Assembly: GCA_028751875.1 (NCBI GenBank)
Contig: CM054158.1
Location: forward strand, 15,659,973 to 15,723,972
Direction: 5' to 3'
DNA: 64,000 nt
From: Rapana venosa
Taxonomy: Eukaryota > Mollusca > Gastropoda > Neogastropoda > Muricidae
The first letter of the stretch is position 1; the number at the start of each line of letters is the position of its first letter. Under the pieces are notes generated by a model. It saw only the letters and a list, made by a program, of their open reading frames with translations, was not told the origin of the DNA and did no database searches. Both the position numbers and the translations under genes were made by a program. Shown in pieces: positions 58,973 through 64,000 of the stretch.

Positions 58973-58975
<3 letters not shown>

Positions 58976-59022
58976 TCGAACTCAACTAGAAAGATTTAAC
59001 TCGAACTCAACTAGAAAGATTT
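58973..59022. repeat. 25-bp tandem duplication at LINE 3' end
   Basis: Two exact copies of a 25-base unit beginning AACTCGAACTCAACTAGAAA stand next to the GA tract. The truncated copy at 12408 has only one partial unit. Confidence 0.9.
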
Positions 59023-59183
59023 ATTAACAAAAAGGCCATTGGCCCATACATGAAGGGGGGTTGCCAAACTGCTCAGCATTTTAGTGAGAACAATAAGTAA
59101 CACACCACACACACACACACACACGCACACAGTGTTAATGTATACCCACAACTACCACAATAAAACAGTTTTTAAAATATGAC

Positions 59184-62100
59184 TTAAGACACCAAGATAT
59201 CTCTTATTCTAAAGGCTTTACACAAATATAAAGCAGGGCTTGGCACAATCTCAGGGTGACTAAATGCCATGAGTAGACAGAATCTAAATAAATTAGGCTG
59301 TCTACTATACTTTACTGGAATGTAATTCTGTCTTACATCTTCTAATACTGGACAGCACAGCACAAAATGAACTTCATCTTCCACTGTTTGCTTATATAAT
59401 GTGCATAGCAACCTGAGGTCATCATCATCATATTCTATATATCTAAATTTATGAACATTTATGTCTGATACACCAAGTCTAAACTTAGACATAATTCTTT
59501 TCAAATGTATGTCCATATCAAGCTTTAGATAAGGTTTGACATTGTGTGAACCTATAAATTGTCTGTACATTTGAAATATTTCACTGTTTTGTATATGACC
59601 ATTCCACTGCTACCAACGACAGTCAATCAGTCTTTGCCTGAAAACCTTGATAAACTCTCTACAATTTCCGACACCTTGATTGAGCCAAACAAACCCGAAG
59701 CCAAGTTCACATAAACAGGGACGTATTTGTGAAGCCCAGGTACTTTTCCCCTTGACATCTAGATCATAAAGCATCTTGTAAGACTTAAAAGGTAACCTGC
59801 ACTCATCCATATGCAGAATCCTAATCCAATATCTCATGCATCTTACAGCAACATTAATAGAGAGAGGATATTTATTGGTTTCACTATAAACAAGATCGTT
59901 AGGTGTACGTCTATCTAAGCCTAAAAACTGCTTTAAAGCAAAGAGGTGCACTGATTCACAATGTGTTACAGCTGCATCCAGTCCCCAAATTTCCACGCCA
60001 TATAGCACAGTGGGTTGTATTTGTTCATCAAATATCTTAATCAACAAGTCAAAAGCATTATTATTCAATAATCGTATTTTTTTCAAAACAGTAACAAGCT
60101 TCTTTTACCTCGACTTGCCAGATCTTTCCATGCAGTTGTGAAACTAAGCTTTGTAGAAAAACAGATTCCTAAATATTTATATACATTAATCACAGGCATA
60201 ACTTTTCCATTGCACAGCCATTTTTCATGAGCAGCTAAATGACCACCTTTTCTGAATACAACAATATTACTCTTATTCAGATTAACCTTAAGATCAAGTG
60301 CTGTTGCAGCACTGCTTTAGCTATTCAGCTGCTGTTGTAAGCCTACAACAGTTTCAGATAGCAGGATGACATCAACAGCAAGCAAAAGAATAAACAATTC
60401 TGTGAAATCTTGGGGGAAAGTAGTACCATGTTTACCCTTATTAATGACTTCTATGGCTAACTCATTAATGAAAACAGAAAACAAAAGAGGGATACATACA
60501 TCACCCTGTTTAACTCCAGTGGTGCAGTATATTACGTCCGTCAGCTTATATCCACATCTTATTCTGCTTTTGACATTCTGATACATAGCTCTCAAAACAA
60601 CGTAATAATTTACCCTTCACACCATTTTTCAGGAGGATAGGCCATAACAAGTTTCTGTTAACAGAATCAAATGCCTTTTCAAAGTCAATAAATGCTACAT
60701 AGAGCTTACGGTTATGAGCAAAATGTTTCTGGATACATGCAAGTAAAGTAAACATATGATCTATAGTCGAATACCCTTTCTTAAAACCAGCTTGGTGTTC
60801 ACCTGTAATGTTTTTCTTAACCCATTCCTGTAACCTATTATTAATGATGGTACTGTACTGTTTGCTACTTATATCACTAAGAGAGATTCCCCTGTAGTTA
60901 TTAGGGTTGGCAACATCACTTTTTGTGTAATGTTAGAATGATAGATTCAGTCCAGTTATATGGATAAAGACCATTATCAAAGATTTTGTTGAATAATTTT
61001 ATCAGAAAAAGCCCAACATTTTCACCACCATTTTTTAGTAATTCTCCAATGATTTGATCAGGGCCAGCTGCTTTATTATGTTTAAGTTTTCTAAGTGCCA
61101 ATAATATTTCATCTTTAGATATGGGACGATCAAAATCTTCCTCAGTTTCTTCATAGTCACCATCAAAGTTCATGGAGTTGTCTACTGAGTCTTTCTCTAG
61201 CAGGGTTTTGAAGTGCTGCAACCATCTGTCAACAGATATATTATTCTTTGGCTGACTCTTTCTAAATGAAGCCTTCTTAATATTCTTCCAGAACTAAACT
61301 TGAGAAGTAATGGAAAACATCATATCTGCAAGTAATGTCTTGTTATACTCTTTCTTTTTCCTTACAAGCATGTATTTATATTCCCTTCTTGTGATACAGT
61401 ACAAGTTTTTGTCTTCATTCTTTAACGTTTTACGGTAGGACTTCAGAAGTTTTCTGACCCTATATTTCATTCTTTTACATTCAATATCAAACCATGTATC
61501 ATTTGATAGACTTTTATTGATATGAACCTGTTTCTTCATACACACAACACTGGTTTTTATGTGATCATTAAATAAATCTAGAGCTTCATCAATGTTCTCA
61601 TCAATCATCTGGGAGGCATTTAGAAATTGTTCACATATGTTCTCCTCACAGAGATTTTTTTTTATAAACTGAGAGTTTGTTTTCCTCCCACACGAACTTT
61701 TCCGCAACTGCTGGCTCTTCAGTTACGGTACATGTATCATATACTGGATTAATAATCAACAGGAAGGTGATCAGAATCAGAATGCTCAGCAACAAACAAA
61801 TGACATGAGTCAAAAATCTGAGAGAACAAATCATCTGACACTAAAAAAATAATCATTAACACTGCAACCTCCATCAGAAATGAATGTATAGCGTCCTAGC
61901 TGGTCACCATTGCATACACCATTTATAATTTGTAACCCAAGAGCAGTGCACATATTCAATAGTAATCTACCATAATTATTGATACCAGAGTCTTCAGAAT
62001 TACGATTACTATTGAGAGACATCCTTTTACTATGGGAATCTGAATTAAAGTCATTAGCTACATGATAAGAAGAAGGGTTTGATAACCTGCTGTTTAAGTC

Positions 62101-62979
62101 TTCACACAGTATTATATCTACTTCATCAAATGACACCACACAATTGACTAAACATTCTTCCAGCATAGCAATTCCATTATCATTGTCAAACATGTTATGA
62201 AATGGTGAACCTTAAGGTGGTATATACACACATACCAATAATACATTCCTTGAAGTACACAACAAAGATCTGTCAAAGAGAAACACACAAATGTTAGAAT
62301 AAGGAACATCCAAACATTTCACAAGGTTAGCTAACTCATACTTTATTAAACAAACTAACCCAACAGATTGTCTTCCTTGGTGACTAACTTTAATTGCAGA
62401 CTTACAAAAGGCCTTATAGCCACTAAAAACATCTGGCTGGAAATTTTCCAGGAACGTTTCTGTCAGACATATAAAATGGAAGCTAGGCACATAAGATACA
62501 AAATCCCTGTCAGTGAGTTTAGAAAGCAACCCATTTACCTTCCAAGATGTAAAAAAAAAAGAAGAAAACATTTTATATGTTTCATTTTTATTGCTATGAT
62601 TCAATGTGTCTACATCATCTAAACTGACACTATCACTATTTATATTGATGAGACTAGAAACCAAGTTAATGCTATCATCGGTACTGCCAGCATCATTTAT
62701 TAACACAGGCTCTTTTTTTTTTTGGCAGCCTACAACCAGACAAATCTTGGGGGATAGATGCACCTTGGTCAGACCTGTCTTTGTCTTGCTTCTTAAGGCC
62801 AGGTGTGTATATCCACAGCACACAGCTCTATTACAGCACAAAGGGGGATTGCCTGTGTGACTGACTCTGGCCCACTTATGACTGGTGTATGTTTCTTTCT
62901 GGTTTACCCTGTGAATTTCCTCTAGGGACAGATGTGTGTATGGGCTGGCCAAACAGCTATTCCTTTCTTTGGTGATCAT
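59184..62979 (-). pseudogene. Family K ORF2: endonuclease-reverse transcriptase, broken
   Basis: Endonuclease: LTDRDFVSYVPSFHFICLTE (ICLTET holds the usual Glu) near 62515-62450, CVYIPP to an in-frame stop at 62212-62214, then DIILCEDLNSR (GDLN is usual; here Glu replaces Gly) near 62115, SVNDYF near 61860, and after a frameshift in a T-run SDSDHLPVD near 61770. RT: fingers NKAAGPDQIIGELLKNGG at 61085-61032; a frameshift near 60920; motif A VAFIDFEKAFDSVNR at about 60698-60654; motif B TTGVKQGDVCIPLLF; motif C reads LLAVDVILLSE, a valine codon GTT at 60376-60374 replacing the first catalytic aspartate. Then LYGVEIWGLDAAV (thumb) near 60000 and a C-terminal Cys/His segment, CTLYKQTVEDEVHFVLCCPV, near 59400. 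Several stops and frameshifts; not functional as it stands. Confidence 0.85.
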
Positions 62980-63787
62980 TGAGGGTCACCTTTTCTTTGT
63001 TGATTTATCAGATGGTCAAAAACCATTCTTACTTGTTTCCCCTCTTGCTCTAGCACTCTTTAAATATGGGGTCAATTTGCGCCTAATTTCCCTAATAGAC
63101 TGAGAAAAATCTTCATCTACAAAAGTACTAGAGCCTTTCAGGCGAGATTTTGCCTTCATTATTCTAATCTTATCCTGATAAAAACAGCATCTGGCAATAA
63201 TAGGAGAGTTAGCTTTAGAATTGATATGGGCCACTCTATCAAACTTTACATCCTTGACATCCATTTTTTCAGAAAGAAGATTTTTCACAGCCATCTCACA
63301 GTCAGCACCACTCTGGTTTGATTTCATCTCTAAGCCATGAACAATAATGTTGTTCCACCGTGATCGTCCTTCTGCTTGGTCAGCCTTCTTTTCCAGCTTA
63401 TCCACTCTGTTTGTCAGTTCTGTATTTGTCTCTCATAGTTTTATGTTTTCAGTTTTGAGGTTGTCCATGTCTCTTCTTAGGTGGCACATTTCTTCTTTCA
63501 AAACACCAACACTGTCTGTCAACACCTGAATCTCACTTTTGAAACTGTCCACTGTAGACTTCACTAGGTTTTCCAGCTTCACTATTTTGTCTGCCATCAT
63601 GTTCAGTGTCAGTTCCTGGAGAGTTGCTGCAGGAGAGGAATCCTGTCTGTGTTGTATGGTCGTAGGCATGTTTGCAGCCACCTCTGCACTGGTTTTGGTC
63701 CTGGGAGAAGGCTTCCCTGGAACAGTTTGACCACCACCAGTTGTCAAGCTCGTTTGTCTCAGCTTTCGTCCTTGGCCAGTAGATTTA

Positions 63788-63809
63788 GGGGGGAGGGGGG
63801 GGGGGGGGG
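63788..63809. repeat. Poly-G tract (minus-strand C-run)
   Basis: 6 G, A, 15 G on the plus strand, directly after the 2A codons of ORF1 on the minus strand. Proline codons in all frames. Its length decides whether 2A and the ORF1 body are in frame. Confidence 0.9.
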
Positions 63810-63887
63810 TCCAGGGTTGGTCTCCACATCACCACACAGCAATAAAAGTCCCCCCCAAAATAGATAGGTCAGGGTCAGTCCTAACAT
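63807..63887 (-). other. 2A-like peptide with signal-like N-terminus
   Basis: 27 codons from the ATG: a leader M-L-G-L-T-L-T-Y-L-F-W-G-G followed by LLLLCGDVETNPGP. The last residues fit the 2A consensus D-V/I-E-x-N-P-G-P exactly, with the expected break between Gly26 (63812-63810) and Pro27 (63809-63807). In known 2A peptides the ribosome skips this bond, releasing the upstream peptide. Here almost everything upstream is hydrophobic, so the released or unreleased leader could act as a secretory signal, as described for some sea urchin proteins. The sequence match is direct; activity is inference. Confidence 0.85.
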
Positions 63888-64000
63888 GACACTGTCTGGC
63901 TGGCTTTTCAGTGTCAGGATGGAGGTTCAGTGTAAGGATGGATGTACGCATAGCAGATTTGAATTCTGCCCGTTTGGACTTAAAACAGGCAAATACTGCT

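Larger units (their letters stand above)
63016..63887 (-). pseudogene. Family K ORF1: 2A, coiled coil, RRM-like RNA-binding protein, broken
   Basis: First ATG at 63887-63885, after an in-frame TGA upstream. Residues 1-27 are a hydrophobic leader ending in a 2A-like motif. A C-run follows (15 C, T, 6 C). The run leaves the downstream frame shifted by one base, so leader and body are not in frame as sequenced. The body has a Ser/Thr/Pro-rich stretch, then a coiled coil (KIVKLENLVKSTVDSFKSEI at about 63595-63536 and onward), then an in-frame TGA at 63435-63433. The coiled coil continues, followed by RSRWNNIIVHGLEM (RRM-like start, near 63365) and IMKAKSRLKGSSTFVDEDFS / REIRRKLTPYLKSARARG (CTD-like), stop near 63018. 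The pattern is that of L1-type ORF1 proteins: trimeric, nucleic-acid-binding chaperones of the retrotransposon RNP. Confidence 0.8.
58973..64000 (-). mobile_element. Family K LINE with 2A-containing ORF1
   Basis: The best-preserved element in the window: about 5 kb on the minus strand with two coding regions, ORF1 (63887-63016) and ORF2 (62979-59184), then a 150-base 3' region with a CA tract (59103-59130), a 25-bp duplication and a (TC)n tail. ORF1 has 2A, coiled coil and RRM-like parts; ORF2 has an apurinic-type endonuclease, RT and a Cys/His-rich end. The clade is uncertain: ORF1 resembles L1/Tx1-type RNA-binding proteins, while N-terminal 2A sequences are reported from several APE-type LINE clades (CR1, L2, Rex1 and others). 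The 5' end may lie just outside the window. It is inserted in or beside family Y at SDHYPV. Confidence 0.85.

Noticed and set aside
62368..62860. Two 84-codon plus-strand frames
   Set aside because: Antisense shadows of the family K endonuclease region.

Overview
The window is animal nuclear DNA with no intact protein-coding gene that I can support. It is a graveyard of LINEs, tRNA-derived SINEs, hairpin repeats and microsatellites. The repeats suggest an invertebrate, most likely a mollusc and perhaps a gastropod: SINEs with box A/B heads and a 'CAGGTCAACTT...GTGCAGACCTGC' body, tails of the 'ATTTATATAGC' type, and a LINE whose ORF1 begins with a 2A-like peptide. That placement is inference from remembered repeat families; no host gene is available to confirm it.

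Layout. 1-7100 and 8691-10393 are rich in short runs of all four bases and look like poor-quality consensus. Between them, at 7571-7941, lies a repeat made of three hairpins; its second copy is at 37992-38614. A 500-N gap is at 10394-10893. From about 12.9 to 26.9 kb a unit of roughly 6.8 kb occurs twice. Its first part (13052-15708 and 19894-22550) looks base-identical. Its second part (about 15740-19756 and 23075-26930) differs by frequent small indels, as raw long reads do. 26.9-29.9 kb is barely recognisable LINE debris.

29.9-37.3 kb is a minus-strand LINE with an RNase H domain (family R). A plus-strand RTE-like LINE (family T, 32936-36047) is inserted in it, flanked by the 9-bp duplication AATGGTGAG. 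A second 500-N gap is at 37329-37828. From 38.6 to 58.9 kb, four copies of one EN-RT LINE type (family Q) and two of an L2/CR1-like LINE (family Y) alternate on the minus strand. Between them are copies of a T/G-rich repeat, SINE pieces and microsatellites, many of which abut LINE or SINE 3' ends. From 58973 to the window end is the best-preserved element, a minus-strand LINE (family K). Its ORF1 starts with a hydrophobic segment running straight into LLLLCGDVETNPGP (2A-like), then a coiled coil and an RRM-like domain. Its ORF2 has endonuclease, reverse transcriptase and a Cys/His-rich C-terminus. It is dead: a frameshift lies in a C-run, there are stop codons, and the RT catalytic pair is A-V-D instead of A-D-D.

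No genes cooperate in a host pathway here. The working parts are retroelement modules, and the relations between them are nesting, truncation and shared 3' tails. Much of the apparent decay may be sequencing or assembly error, so frameshift counts should not be read as ages. The observations most worth following are the hairpin repeat with compensatory changes between copies, the signal-like 2A start of family K, and the abrupt identity edges of the tandem duplication.
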